Shown here piece by piece: positions 8,581-16,310 of a stretch of DNA of 30,234 nucleotides (position 1 is its first letter; the number at the start of each line of letters is the position of its first letter). This DNA is from Clostridiales bacterium UBA1248. Lineage in GTDB: Bacteria > Bacillota > Clostridia > Oscillospirales > CAG-272. The translations under genes were made by a program, and so were the position numbers. Below the pieces are notes generated by a model. It saw only the letters and a program-made list of their open reading frames with translations. It had not been told where the DNA came from and did not search any database. The stretch covers positions 1 to 30,234 of the forward strand of contig DBWC01000132.1 in assembly GCA_002308615.1 (NCBI GenBank), in the 5' to 3' direction.

Positions 8581-9997
8581 TTTCATATCCTCCGCTGTTA
8601 TAGTCGTTTATTATTTCCGCCTCTGAAAACGGGTGTTTTCCGTTTTTGTCTATCTCGTAATCCTCGTGACCCTTGCCGCATAAAAGCACCGTATCGCCAT
8701 CTTTTGCGCGTTCAAGCGCGTATAATACCGCTTCTTTCCTGTTTTGTATCACGGTGTATTTACTGTGTTTATCCACGCCGGAAAGGATGTCGTTTATTAT
8801 ATCCTCCGGATCCTCGCTTCTGCTGTTGTCGGAAGTTATCACCGTCAGATCGGCAAGCCGGGACGATACGGCTCCCATTACGCGTCGTTTGCCCTTGTCT
8901 CTGTCGCCGCCGCAGCCGAAAACGCAGATAAGTCTGTTTTTCGTCAAACCGCGCGCCGTCATAAGCACGTTTTCAAGCGCGTCCGGCGTGTGCGCGTAGT
9001 CGATTATTATATCCGCGCCGCTTTTGCTTTTATGCATCTCGAATCTGCCCGGCGCTCCTTCAAAGTCTGACAGCGCTTCAGCCGCCGTTCTTATATTCTC
9101 TTTCGATATTTCCGCCATACAAAGTGCGGCTAAGGCGTTATAGACGTTGAATTTTCCGCATACCCTGAGCTTACACTCCGCTTTATCAAAGCCGCCGTAT
9201 TCGAAGACGGAACCGTTTTTTCCGAGCATTTTGATTTTTGCCGTAAAATCGCCTTCATAAAGCGAAAAATGCGGACAGTCAAGCTGCGACGTGTAAAAAT
9301 CGTCCGCGTTTGACACAAAGCTTTTGCAAAGCGGTATCAGCTTCCGCTTTGATTTAAAATACGCGTCCATACTGCCGTGATGGTCGAGATGATCCTCCGT
9401 AAGATTAGTCATCGCGCCGACCTCGAAGGTACACGGCGACAGCTTATCGTAATCGAGCGCGTGTGACGAGGCTTCGAGCACGGCGTATTTCGCGCCGCCT
9501 TTTACGGAATCCGCCAAAAGCCCGTAGAGCTCGTGCGGATCCGGCGTCGTCTGGTACGCTTTTCTTTCTTTTCCGCATATCACGTTTTTCACTCCGCCTA
9601 TCAAAGACGCGGAATTTGCGCCGTGAAGCTTTGATAAAATATGATGGATCATTGACGTGACCGTGGTTTTGCCGTTTGTTCCGGTCACGGCGAAAAGCTT
9701 CAGCTTGTTCTGCGGATCGCCGTTAATTTTCGCGCACATCTCTGCGTACGCTTTTTTCGCATTGTCGACGGTTATAAATCCGGCGCCGCTTTTGTTTTCG
9801 CAGATTATATATCCGCATCCGCGGTCAAGCGCTTCTTTTATATGATCCTCGCCGTTATCGTGCTCGCCCTTGTACGCGCAGAAAACGGCGTTTATATCTG
9901 CAATATCCGATCGGTTTACCACGTCCTTTACGTCGGCGTTCATGTCGGCGCTTATGCGCCTTACGGAAACGCCCGAAAGAATATCGCCTAATTTCAA
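8540..9997 (-). CDS. murE: MurE, UDP-MurNAc-dipeptide:diamino acid ligase
   Basis: Cytoplasmic Mur ligase that adds the third residue (meso-diaminopimelate or L-Lys) to UDP-MurNAc-L-Ala-D-Glu. It has 485 residues. P-loop GTNGKTT is at 106-112. The region TTPDPHEL and the lysine in DAYFKSKRKL (K217, the position normally carbamylated) are present, and GRFE, DYAHTPDALE and GKGHEDYE mark the C-terminal domains. The specificity motif reads DNSR (390-393) instead of the DNPR usual for meso-DAP enzymes. The arginine is kept, so meso-DAP is the likely substrate. The start codon is TTG (9995-9997) with a weak AAGG site upstream, 18 bases after spoVD. The 3' end overlaps murF. Confidence 0.97.
   Translation of the reverse strand: MKLGDILSGVSVRRISADMNADVKDVVNRSDIADINAVFCAYKGEHDNGEDHIKEALDRGCGYIICENKSGAGFITVDNAKKAYAEMCAKINGDPQNKLKLFAVTGTNGKTTVTSMIHHILSKLHGANSASLIGGVKNVICGKERKAYQTTPDPHELYGLLADSVKGGAKYAVLEASSHALDYDKLSPCTFEVGAMTNLTEDHLDHHGSMDAYFKSKRKLIPLCKSFVSNADDFYTSQLDCPHFSLYEGDFTAKIKMLGKNGSVFEYGGFDKAECKLRVCGKFNVYNALAALCMAEISKENIRTAAEALSDFEGAPGRFEMHKSKSGADIIIDYAHTPDALENVLMTARGLTKNRLICVFGCGGDRDKGKRRVMGAVSSRLADLTVITSDNSRSEDPEDIINDILSGVDKHSKYTVIQNRKEAVLYALERAKDGDTVLLCGKGHEDYEIDKNGKHPFSEAEIINDYNSGGYENGYNDIKRSGDTL
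8589..8593 (-). promoter_or_regulatory. Ribosome-binding site that fixes the murF start
   Basis: GGAGG on the minus strand, inside the end of murE, lies 8 bases from the ATG at 8580 but only 2 from the alternative ATG at 8586. It therefore selects the MAIMTS start. Confidence 0.75.
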
Positions 9998-10015
9998 TAT
10001 ATAAACCTTATCCCG

Positions 10016-12259
10016 TCAGTTAGTGTGGTCGTCTGATTCCGATATCCTGAATTCAACTGTGACAGTCGTTCCGGCTTTGACCTTTGTTCCCGCCTCCGGA
10101 TACTGTTTTACCGCGTAGCAGGTCGAAGCGGACGACGGCGTTCCCGCGAAATTCGCGTTCAATCCTCTGCCCGTAAGCAGCTCCCTGCATTCCGTTACGC
10201 CCTTGCCGACAAGGTCGGGCACCGTTACGGTGATCTCCTCCGCGTCGTTTGACGCGTACAGCAGCACTTTACCGACGCTTACCGTCACGTCAGTTCCGGA
10301 CACGGGCATCTGCGAATATACTTTATCACCGTTTCCGATGACCTCGACGTCTAAGCCGAGACTCTTTACCGCCGCTTCCGCGTCGGTTACGCTTCTGCCG
10401 ACGTAATTGTCAACGGACACGCTCTTGTATTTATCCTCGTCTCCGGAGTATTCCGGCAGATATCCGAGATACGGCAGAACCTCGCTCATTATCTTGCTGT
10501 TGTACGGAGCGGCGATCCACGAGCCTTCCTCACGCGAAAGCGTCGGCTCGTCGACTATTACTATCATCGACACCGCCGCGTCGTCCGCGGGTGCTATCGA
10601 TATACATGAAGCGACGCGCAGCGAATATCCGCCGTCCTTATCCTTTTTGTCTCTTTTTTCACTCGTACCGGTCTTTGCCGCGACCTTGTATCCTTTGACT
10701 CCGGCGTTTGACGAACCGAGCTTTTGCGCGACGCCCTGTTCAAGAACGTCCATGACCTCGTTTGCTATTTTTTCCGATACGACCTGTCTTTTTATATTCG
10801 TCTCAAAATCCGCTATTACGTTGCCTTTGTCGTCCTCTATGCGTTTTACCAGGTGAGGCGTTACGAGATTTCCGTCGTTTGCAAGGCTCGATACCGCGGT
10901 AAGCTGCTGTATCGCCGTGGTTTTGAACGTCTGACCGAACGAATAAACGGCTAACTCAACGTTGTTGAAATTCGCCCTCGTGTGATAAATGCCCGCCGCT
11001 TCTCCGGGCAAATCTATGCCCGTAAGTCCCGTGTAGCCGAAAGCCTCGTAATAATCGTAAAACGTCTCGGTCCCGATCTTCTCGGCGGTCATCATCATTA
11101 CCGGGTTGCAGGAATGCTGAAGTCCGAGGTCGAGCGTCATCGCTCCGTGTCCCTCGGTCTTGTGGCAGTGTACTATACCGTAGCCTTCAACGTAATGATA
11201 TCCGGGGCAGTAAAACGAGCTGCTGTGAGAAACGACGGTCTCCTCGAGCGCCATCGATACCGTAAGCGGCTTGAACGTGGAGCCCGGCTCATACAAATCG
11301 TTTATAGACTTGTTTTTCCACATCTCCATAAGAAGCGTGGTGTTATATTTCAGATATTCCTCGCTGCCCTTTTCGTACTCGCACGCTTCAAGCTTCTTCT
11401 GAGATTTTTCGTCCAACGTATAAGGATCGTTGCAGTCAAAATCCGGTTTTGTCGCCATGGCAAGTATGCCGCCCGTCTTCGGGTCCATGATGACGCCGGT
11501 AACGCGGTTGTCCGCTCCGGACTCCTCAAGACACTCCTCAAGATATTTTTCAAGTATGGACTGGATCGTCTGGTCTATCGTAAGCACGAGAGTATAGCCG
11601 TTCTGCGGCTCTATATACTGCTCGTAGTCGTACGGCATATCCTGCCCCAGACCGTTTTTTGCCGTTATTATTTTGCCGTCCACGCCGGTGAGATAGTCGT
11701 TATACTGATATTCTATACCGTATAAGCCCTGATTGTCACTTCCGACAAAGCCGAGCACGTGGGACAGCAGATTTTCAAACGGATAGTATCTTGTTGACGA
11801 CGTTACGAGGTGAACGGAGCTTAAATTATATTTGCTTATAAAAGCGCGGACAAGATCGGCTTCCTCTTTTTCCACGTTTTTCTTTATCGTCTCGTCCTTG
11901 CGGTTTTTCTTTTTTGTTTTTTCAATTATTGTGTCGTAATCAACGCCGAGGATCCTTGACAGGTTATCCGAAACGAGCTCACGCTCGGCGTCGCTTTGCA
12001 TATCTGCCGGGGATATAAATACGCGCTCCACCGTTTTGTTATCCGCTAAAACGACGCCGTTTGAGTCTACTATAAGTCCGCGGGAGGCTTTTATCCCGGT
12101 CTCCGACGATATACTGCCGGAGGTATCGTTTTTGAATTTATCGTAGCTTACTATCTGCAAATAGAAAAGCCTGCCTGCCGCTATAGCAGCGACAAGCACG
12201 AAAGCCAGTGCTGTCATTATTTCTCTTATATGCGTTTTTCTCGGCTTAACGACCGGCAT
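10016..12259 (-). CDS. Class B penicillin-binding protein with PASTA domains (SpoVD/PBP2B type)
   Basis: Membrane-anchored D,D-transpeptidase that cross-links septal (or spore) peptidoglycan, working with FtsW/SpoVE. It has 747 residues. A short cytoplasmic tail and one transmembrane helix (about 14-34) precede the dimerisation domain and then the transpeptidase domain. Catalytic motifs are STFK at 327-330 (nucleophile S327), SCN at 383-385 and KTG at 529-531. The C-terminus carries two PASTA repeats, roughly 610-670 (VDNYVGRSVTDAEAAVKSLG) and 673-740 (VPDLVGKGVTECRELL). It occupies the ftsI/pbpB slot of the dcw operon. SpoVD and PBP2B are paralogues that cannot be distinguished here; with only one copy in the cluster it may be the vegetative division enzyme. 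It begins just downstream of a terminator-like hairpin. Confidence 0.95.
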   Translation of the reverse strand: MPVVKPRKTHIREIMTALAFVLVAAIAAGRLFYLQIVSYDKFKNDTSGSISSETGIKASRGLIVDSNGVVLADNKTVERVFISPADMQSDAERELVSDNLSRILGVDYDTIIEKTKKKNRKDETIKKNVEKEEADLVRAFISKYNLSSVHLVTSSTRYYPFENLLSHVLGFVGSDNQGLYGIEYQYNDYLTGVDGKIITAKNGLGQDMPYDYEQYIEPQNGYTLVLTIDQTIQSILEKYLEECLEESGADNRVTGVIMDPKTGGILAMATKPDFDCNDPYTLDEKSQKKLEACEYEKGSEEYLKYNTTLLMEMWKNKSINDLYEPGSTFKPLTVSMALEETVVSHSSSFYCPGYHYVEGYGIVHCHKTEGHGAMTLDLGLQHSCNPVMMMTAEKIGTETFYDYYEAFGYTGLTGIDLPGEAAGIYHTRANFNNVELAVYSFGQTFKTTAIQQLTAVSSLANDGNLVTPHLVKRIEDDKGNVIADFETNIKRQVVSEKIANEVMDVLEQGVAQKLGSSNAGVKGYKVAAKTGTSEKRDKKDKDGGYSLRVASCISIAPADDAAVSMIVIVDEPTLSREEGSWIAAPYNSKIMSEVLPYLGYLPEYSGDEDKYKSVSVDNYVGRSVTDAEAAVKSLGLDVEVIGNGDKVYSQMPVSGTDVTVSVGKVLLYASNDAEEITVTVPDLVGKGVTECRELLTGRGLNANFAGTPSSASTCYAVKQYPEAGTKVKAGTTVTVEFRISESDDHTN

Positions 12260-12270
12260 GCCTTACCTCT

Positions 12271-12310
12271 GTAAAAATCAAACGGTCCGCCGCCGGTTCG
12301 GCGGCGGACC
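12271..12310 (-). terminator. Terminator-like hairpin between ftsL and spoVD
   Basis: A perfect 11-bp inverted repeat has arms at 12284-12294 and 12300-12310 (GGTCCGCCGCC and its complement) around a 5-base loop. On the minus strand it is followed by GTTTGATTTTT, an interrupted U-tract. It lies in the 94-base gap between ftsL and the PBP gene, immediately before the PBP ribosome-binding site. The structure fits an intrinsic terminator or attenuator that lowers expression of the distal operon, or an mRNA processing or stability element. Confidence 0.6.
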
Positions 12311-12353
12311 CGTGAAATTGCTGTACGGGATTTCGGTAAATCTTATTCAGATC

Positions 12354-12884
12354 CTACCTTATGTATTCCAAAAATGACGATATGCTGTCTCCGAAAGCCG
12401 AAAGCAGGGCCGCAAAGGTATATTCCTTTTCCTCCTCTTCCTCCTCCGTGACGGTGATCCTGTCCTCCGCTTCAACGGTTATATAGTGAGCGGGCAGGTA
12501 TTCAGATCTTACCATACCGTATCTTTCCGCTGTTTTTCTTATTTCCGTTATATCCTTTTTTTCAAATATATCCGCTTTTGCATCCGCGGTCTGTTCTCTT
12601 ATATCGGCGAGCTGACTGTTGAGCGCCGATATCTCGTTATTCACCTCGTTCACTCTGACAGACAAAAAAGTTACGAAAAGCGCGGCGATTGTAAAAATGC
12701 AGATCATGAACAGCATACCGTAATGCACGGTCCGGCGCGACGCCTTGTCCCTTGTAAAAACGCTTGAGATTATCTTCGTCTTCGGAAGCGCGTTTACGTC
12801 TACCGCGTCCGCCGCTTTCTGCAGCTCGCGCTTCTGCTGTCTTGTCAGTTTTGCATTATTTGATTTTATTACAGCGTTGTTCAC
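12354..12884 (-). CDS. ftsL: FtsL-like septum protein
   Basis: Small bitopic divisome protein that pairs with DivIC and DivIB through an extracellular coiled coil and helps activate the septal synthase. It has 176 residues, longer than the roughly 120 common in Firmicutes. A basic, Gln/Lys-rich cytoplasmic region of about 55 residues precedes one transmembrane helix (about 56-76, YGMLFMICIFTIAALFVTFL). A heptad-like coiled coil follows (VNEVNNEISALNSQLADIREQ), then a KTAERYGM segment typical of FtsL/DivIC, and an extra acidic tail with a run of six Glu. The start codon is GTG (12882-12884) with GGAGG 7 bases upstream. Identification rests on topology and on position between rsmH and the PBP gene, since this family has little sequence conservation. 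Confidence 0.8.
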   Translation of the reverse strand: MNNAVIKSNNAKLTRQQKRELQKAADAVDVNALPKTKIISSVFTRDKASRRTVHYGMLFMICIFTIAALFVTFLSVRVNEVNNEISALNSQLADIREQTADAKADIFEKKDITEIRKTAERYGMVRSEYLPAHYITVEAEDRITVTEEEEEEKEYTFAALLSAFGDSISSFLEYIR

Positions 12885-12899
12885 GTTTGCGCCTCCTCT

Positions 12900-13853
12900 C
12901 TATAGTTTTTGACAGACGCGGAGCTTTGCAGACCTGCTTCTCGGGTTTTCTTCAAGCTCGGCGCCGCCGGGTAAAATCGGTTTTTTAGTGATTATTTTAA
13001 CTTTTTCCTTGTTTCCGCACACGCACACGGGGAAAGAAGGCGGACAGGTACAACCCCTTGCCGCATCGGCAAAGGTGTTTTTTACTATCCTGTCCTCTAA
13101 AGAATGGAAAGAGATGACGGCAAAAATACCGCCTGCTGAAAGCCGGTCTATGACCTTCGTAAGCATTACCGGCAGCCGCTCCAGCTCACCGTTTACGGCT
13201 ATGCGTATAGCCTGGAAGCTGCGCTTTGCGGGGTGGTGACCGCCTACCCGCGCTTTTGCCGGTATAGCCGATTTTATGATCTCCGATAATTCCGCGGTGG
13301 ATCTTATCGGCGACTCTTCTCTTCTTTTGCATATCGCCGCCGCTATGCGCGGGGCAAAATCTTCCTCACCGTATATATATAATATTCTTTTTAATTCTTC
13401 TTCACTTCTGCCGTTTACGATATCGTAAGCGGTAAGCGGCGCACTTTCATCCATCCTCATATCGAGCGGTGCGTCATGCATGTACGAAAAACCGCGGTCC
13501 GCGTTGTCAAGCTGATAGGAGGACACGCCGAGATCGGCCACGGCGCCGTCTATGTATTCTATTCCGAGACTGTCAAGCACGGAATCAATTTCATCGTTGA
13601 ACGAATGAACGAAAGTTATTTTGTCGCCGAATTTCGACAAACGCTTCTTTGACGCTTCTATCGCGGTCGTATCCGCGTCTAAGCAGATCAGTCTGCCGGC
13701 CGACAGTTTTTCGGCTATTTTTTCGCTGTGACCTCCGCCGCCGAGCGTAAGGTCGACGTATATGCCGTCCGGCTTTACGCAAAGCGCCGAGACGGTCTCG
13801 TTAAGCAGAACGGAATAATGGGAAAAATCCGCCGCGTTCGTGTTCGTGCTCAC
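12900..13853 (-). CDS. rsmH: RsmH, 16S rRNA (cytosine1402-N4)-methyltransferase
   Basis: SAM-dependent methyltransferase (formerly MraW) that modifies C1402 in the decoding centre of 16S rRNA. It has 317 residues. Motifs are HYSVLLNETVSAL at the N-terminus, the SAM-binding VDLTLGGGGHSEKI, DLGVSSYQLD, the family-specific HHPAKRSFQAIRIAVNGEL, and ISFHSLEDRIVK near the C-terminus. The start is GTG (13851-13853) and overlaps the mraZ stop by 4 bases (GTGA), so it is probably translationally coupled to mraZ. It lies between mraZ and ftsL as in most Firmicutes dcw clusters. Confidence 0.98.
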   Translation of the reverse strand: MSTNTNAADFSHYSVLLNETVSALCVKPDGIYVDLTLGGGGHSEKIAEKLSAGRLICLDADTTAIEASKKRLSKFGDKITFVHSFNDEIDSVLDSLGIEYIDGAVADLGVSSYQLDNADRGFSYMHDAPLDMRMDESAPLTAYDIVNGRSEEELKRILYIYGEEDFAPRIAAAICKRREESPIRSTAELSEIIKSAIPAKARVGGHHPAKRSFQAIRIAVNGELERLPVMLTKVIDRLSAGGIFAVISFHSLEDRIVKNTFADAARGCTCPPSFPVCVCGNKEKVKIITKKPILPGGAELEENPRSRSAKLRVCQKL

Positions 13854-14275
13854 GTCGGGATACCGGCCTCGTTGATGTAATCCATGATCTGCTCACGGTC
13901 CTCTTCTTCAACGTATTTGTCAAACAGCTCGGAATCCCAGATCTCGGCTAACGTGTTTCTGCCGATGATCACGACGTCTTTTTTTAGTTCCGCGTGACTG
14001 CGGAGCTTTTCCGGTATAAGAAGTCTGCCGCTTGAATCGAGCTCCACCTCGTAGGCGTAACGGAAGATGAAACGGCTGGCTTTCGTGTTTTTGTCGCCGG
14101 GGATATTCTCAAAGCGGGCGCAGAATTTGTCCCACTCGGGTTTTGAGTAAATTTTTACGCATTTGTCCTCGGTTCTCGAAACGTAAAACTTGCCGATAAG
14201 CTGGTCGCGGAAGCAGGCGGGTACAAAAACCCTGCCTTTATTATCCACTGTGTGATTGAATTCGCCGTAAAACAC
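13850..14275 (-). CDS. mraZ: MraZ, transcriptional regulator of the dcw operon
   Basis: AbrB-fold DNA-binding protein that in other bacteria binds GTGG/TGGG repeats upstream of its own gene and regulates the division cluster. It has 141 residues. Both tandem SpoVT/AbrB-like domains show the DxxGR signature: DNKGRVFVP (residues 11-19) and DSSGRLLIP in the second half. The start codon is GTG (14273-14275), preceded by AAGGAGG about 10 bases upstream. It is the first gene of the operon, with a leader of about 125 bases containing GTGG boxes, consistent with autoregulation. The C-terminus overlaps the rsmH start. Confidence 0.97.
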   Translation of the reverse strand: MFYGEFNHTVDNKGRVFVPACFRDQLIGKFYVSRTEDKCVKIYSKPEWDKFCARFENIPGDKNTKASRFIFRYAYEVELDSSGRLLIPEKLRSHAELKKDVVIIGRNTLAEIWDSELFDKYVEEEDREQIMDYINEAGIPT

Positions 14276-14297
14276 GGATTTTTGCCCTCCTTTCTCT

Positions 14298-14353
14298 CCA
14301 CTTTTATTGAAACGGGTGTCAAGTTATCCACATTTTCCACACCTTTCTCCACA
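14298..14353 (-). promoter_or_regulatory. GTGG-box / DnaA-box-like repeat cluster in the mraZ leader
   Basis: On the minus strand GTGG occurs at 14298-14301, 14328-14331, 14337-14340 and 14349-14352; a further copy lies at 14392-14395. GTGG-type repeats upstream of mraZ are the known kind of MraZ target, but the spacing here (9 and 12 bases) is less regular than the classical 10. Read on the plus strand, the same bases give TTATCCACA (14324-14332), a perfect DnaA-box consensus. Two one-mismatch copies follow in the same orientation: TTTTCCACA (14333-14341) and TTCTCCACA (14345-14353). The cluster lies downstream of the -10 element. Confidence 0.55.
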
Positions 14354-14408
14354 TCTATTGATTTTTGGTGGTCAAATTGATAACTTTTACGCCACTCGAC
14401 GCATTTTC

Positions 14409-14436
14409 ATTATATATCACTATTAAAAAAAGTCAA
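14409..14436 (-). promoter_or_regulatory. Sigma-A-type promoter of the dcw operon
   Basis: On the minus strand TTGACT (14431-14436) and a perfect TATAAT (14409-14414) are separated by 16 bases in an AT-rich context. The predicted transcription start, near 14402, is about 127 bases upstream of the mraZ start codon. No other promoter of comparable quality is visible between the sigma-factor terminator and mraZ. Confidence 0.8.
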
Positions 14437-14479
14437 TAGGCTGTAACCTGTGTTAACTAAAAGTTTACATTTTTTCGAC

Positions 14480-14509
14480 AAAAAAAGCGCCGCCGGATTT
14501 CCGGCAGCG
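14480..14509 (-). terminator. Intrinsic terminator of the sigma-factor gene
   Basis: On the minus strand a 10-bp stem (arms 14500-14509 and 14488-14497, one G-U pair, tight loop) is followed by GC and seven T (14480-14486). It lies about 40 bases after the stop of the gene ending at 14548 and just upstream of the dcw promoter. It therefore insulates the two units. Confidence 0.85.
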
Positions 14510-14547
14510 TAAAGATTATTCATAAATAATTCCGACGGTCATACCTT

Positions 14548-16194
14548 TTACGGTTTCTGACCATCCGATTTTCTGTATGCAATATAAATCAAAGGCGTTT
14601 TTCCCACCTCGACTTTATACGGCATAAGATCTTTGTTGACTATACTTAACAGCTGCGCGATCGGATAAGCCGCAAGCGCGCCGTCGTGAATGTAGTATTC
14701 CGCACCGTCCACGTAAGGCGGTACTTTGTTCTTATGCGACTTTGCGAGCTTGCGCAGATCGTCGGACATAAGTTCGTAAATTTCGGTATTTGCTTTCATT
14801 GTCGCTTCGTTCCACGCCGGAGTCTCGTCAAACGGCAGCGCGGGTACGTCAAGTCTTACTTCGCCGTCTTCATCGCGGCGAAGGATATGCAGCTTTTCAA
14901 ATTCGGGTATGAGTTCATACAGCAGTTTATTATCCGGCTGTGAATCGCACGGAAGAAACGAGGCGTAAAAGCGGAGTATACTGCTTAACGAGAATTTATA
15001 TTTTAAATTTCCGTACGCCCAGTGCGCGTCGCCGAAAACGGACTGACAGTCAAACATCTGACATAAGAATTTATCGTCTTCGGGCGACTTGCGGCATGTG
15101 ACCTGCACGGGTCCTGACGCATCGTAAATACTTCCGCAGTCGTCTTTATCATACGCCGTGACAGTTGCGAGCCACTTGCCCGCGTCCGGCCGCTCCGGCG
15201 GCTCTTTCTGCTTTCCGTTTTCATATAAGCATTTCCGCACGGCGGTATGTAATACGCTTTTTGTGACATATAACAACATTGTCGCCTTTTGCTTTTCTGA
15301 CATGGATAAAAACGTACCTGTCCCGGTCAGCGGCTTTATTATACCGTATACCGTATTCCAGACGCGCTCCGCGTATTTGTCGGCAAGCGCTTCCTGCGCC
15401 GCGATATCGCCGAACGAGTCCCTGCGATCGACAACGTAGCAGCGCGTATATAGAAGTCCTGACTGCGTTTTCCCCATAAGCTCGCCGTCGACGAGCTTTT
15501 CCGCAAGCGGCTCGATAAAAGCGGCGGGCATCCCGAGCGCGTCCGCAAGAGCTTTTACCGACACGGGAGCGTCGTACGCGAGCACGAGCATATTGCCCTC
15601 GATGTCTGAGCTGAGCAGGGAGAAAGGCTCCCCGTGCATACCTTCGCCGCCGAATATTCCAATAGACGTTTTCTTCGGCTCGTAGCTGTACTTTGAATAC
15701 TTTTCCATTTTTTCAATTCCGTCTTTGATCTGTTCTCTGCCGGCGTGCAGACGGGACAATACGGTCCCTTTCGGTATGCCGAGCTCCGCCGCTATTTTTT
15801 CAACGCTGTGACCGTGAACGTAGTGACGGACTATGACCTCTCTGTAAATACCGATAAGCCTGCCTATCTGCATACGAATATTTTCGTACTCCTCGCTTTG
15901 CAGACTGTCATTTCCGTCATCGTCATCGGGTATATCGTGCGCGGATAAATCAAACGGCACTTCTTTACGACCGTACTTTTTACGGAGCAGATCGTTATGC
16001 TTGTTCCGTAAAAGCGTGTAAAGCAGCGCCGTGGGATCTTCTATTTGTTTTCCGCTTTTTTCATATACGACAAACGACAGTATCGCCTCGGAAACAACGT
16101 CGTCTATATTGTTTGCGTCAATACGCATTTTCGCGGCGGTATAGTACAGATACGACAGATATCCGATATACCGCTCATCCCCGGAGTTCTTCAA
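14548..16194 (-). CDS. Sigma-70 family (ECF-like) sigma factor with long C-terminal extension
   Basis: Predicted transcription initiation factor of 548 residues, about three times a normal ECF sigma factor. Residues 1-75 look like region 2: IDDVVSEAILSFVVYEKSG with TALLYTLLRNKHNDLLRKK, resembling the usual DLxQExFL and WLxxIARN segments. Residues 104-160 are region 4, with the helix-turn-helix VEKIAAELGIPKGTVLSRLHAGREQI. An extension follows. Residues 200-255 resemble a winged helix (VSVKALADALGMPAAFIEPLAEKLVDGELM), and about 290 further residues are ones I do not recognise. The start is TTG (16192-16194), with AGGAG 8 bases upstream (16203-16207). No anti-sigma gene is adjacent, so the extension may itself regulate the factor; that is inference. 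Its regulon is unknown. A terminator follows the gene. Confidence 0.8.
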   Translation of the reverse strand: MKNSGDERYIGYLSYLYYTAAKMRIDANNIDDVVSEAILSFVVYEKSGKQIEDPTALLYTLLRNKHNDLLRKKYGRKEVPFDLSAHDIPDDDDGNDSLQSEEYENIRMQIGRLIGIYREVIVRHYVHGHSVEKIAAELGIPKGTVLSRLHAGREQIKDGIEKMEKYSKYSYEPKKTSIGIFGGEGMHGEPFSLLSSDIEGNMLVLAYDAPVSVKALADALGMPAAFIEPLAEKLVDGELMGKTQSGLLYTRCYVVDRRDSFGDIAAQEALADKYAERVWNTVYGIIKPLTGTGTFLSMSEKQKATMLLYVTKSVLHTAVRKCLYENGKQKEPPERPDAGKWLATVTAYDKDDCGSIYDASGPVQVTCRKSPEDDKFLCQMFDCQSVFGDAHWAYGNLKYKFSLSSILRFYASFLPCDSQPDNKLLYELIPEFEKLHILRRDEDGEVRLDVPALPFDETPAWNEATMKANTEIYELMSDDLRKLAKSHKNKVPPYVDGAEYYIHDGALAAYPIAQLLSIVNKDLMPYKVEVGKTPLIYIAYRKSDGQKP

Positions 16195-16289
16195 AGACGT
16201 TTCTCCTTTCTTTTTACCCTATACGTCGTAAACCAAAGCGGAATATTCGCCGTTTTCAAAAAAATCTCCTCCCCGCCGTCCGCCGCGCC

Positions 16290-16309
16290 CCCTCAGAAAT
16301 ATCTGAGGG
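16290..16309. repeat. Palindrome upstream of the sigma-factor gene
   Basis: CCCTCAGA and TCTGAGGG form a perfect 8-bp stem around the loop AATA. It lies between coaD and the sigma-factor gene, next to a longer G-rich repeat. It could form a hairpin in a transcript from either strand, but there is no adjacent U-tract on the minus strand that would make a clean terminator. Confidence 0.6.
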
Positions 16310-16310
16310 A

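Noticed and set aside
10016..12259. Reading the transpeptidase gene as proof of sporulation (SpoVD).
   Set aside because: SpoVD and PBP2B share the same architecture and dcw position; no other sporulation gene is in the window.
14306..14318. TTGACA in the mraZ leader as a second promoter.
   Set aside because: No -10-like hexamer lies 16-18 bases downstream.
14155..14352. A 65-codon minus-strand frame covering the mraZ leader.
   Set aside because: It overlaps mraZ out of frame and would translate the regulatory repeats; no protein family or ribosome-binding site supports it.
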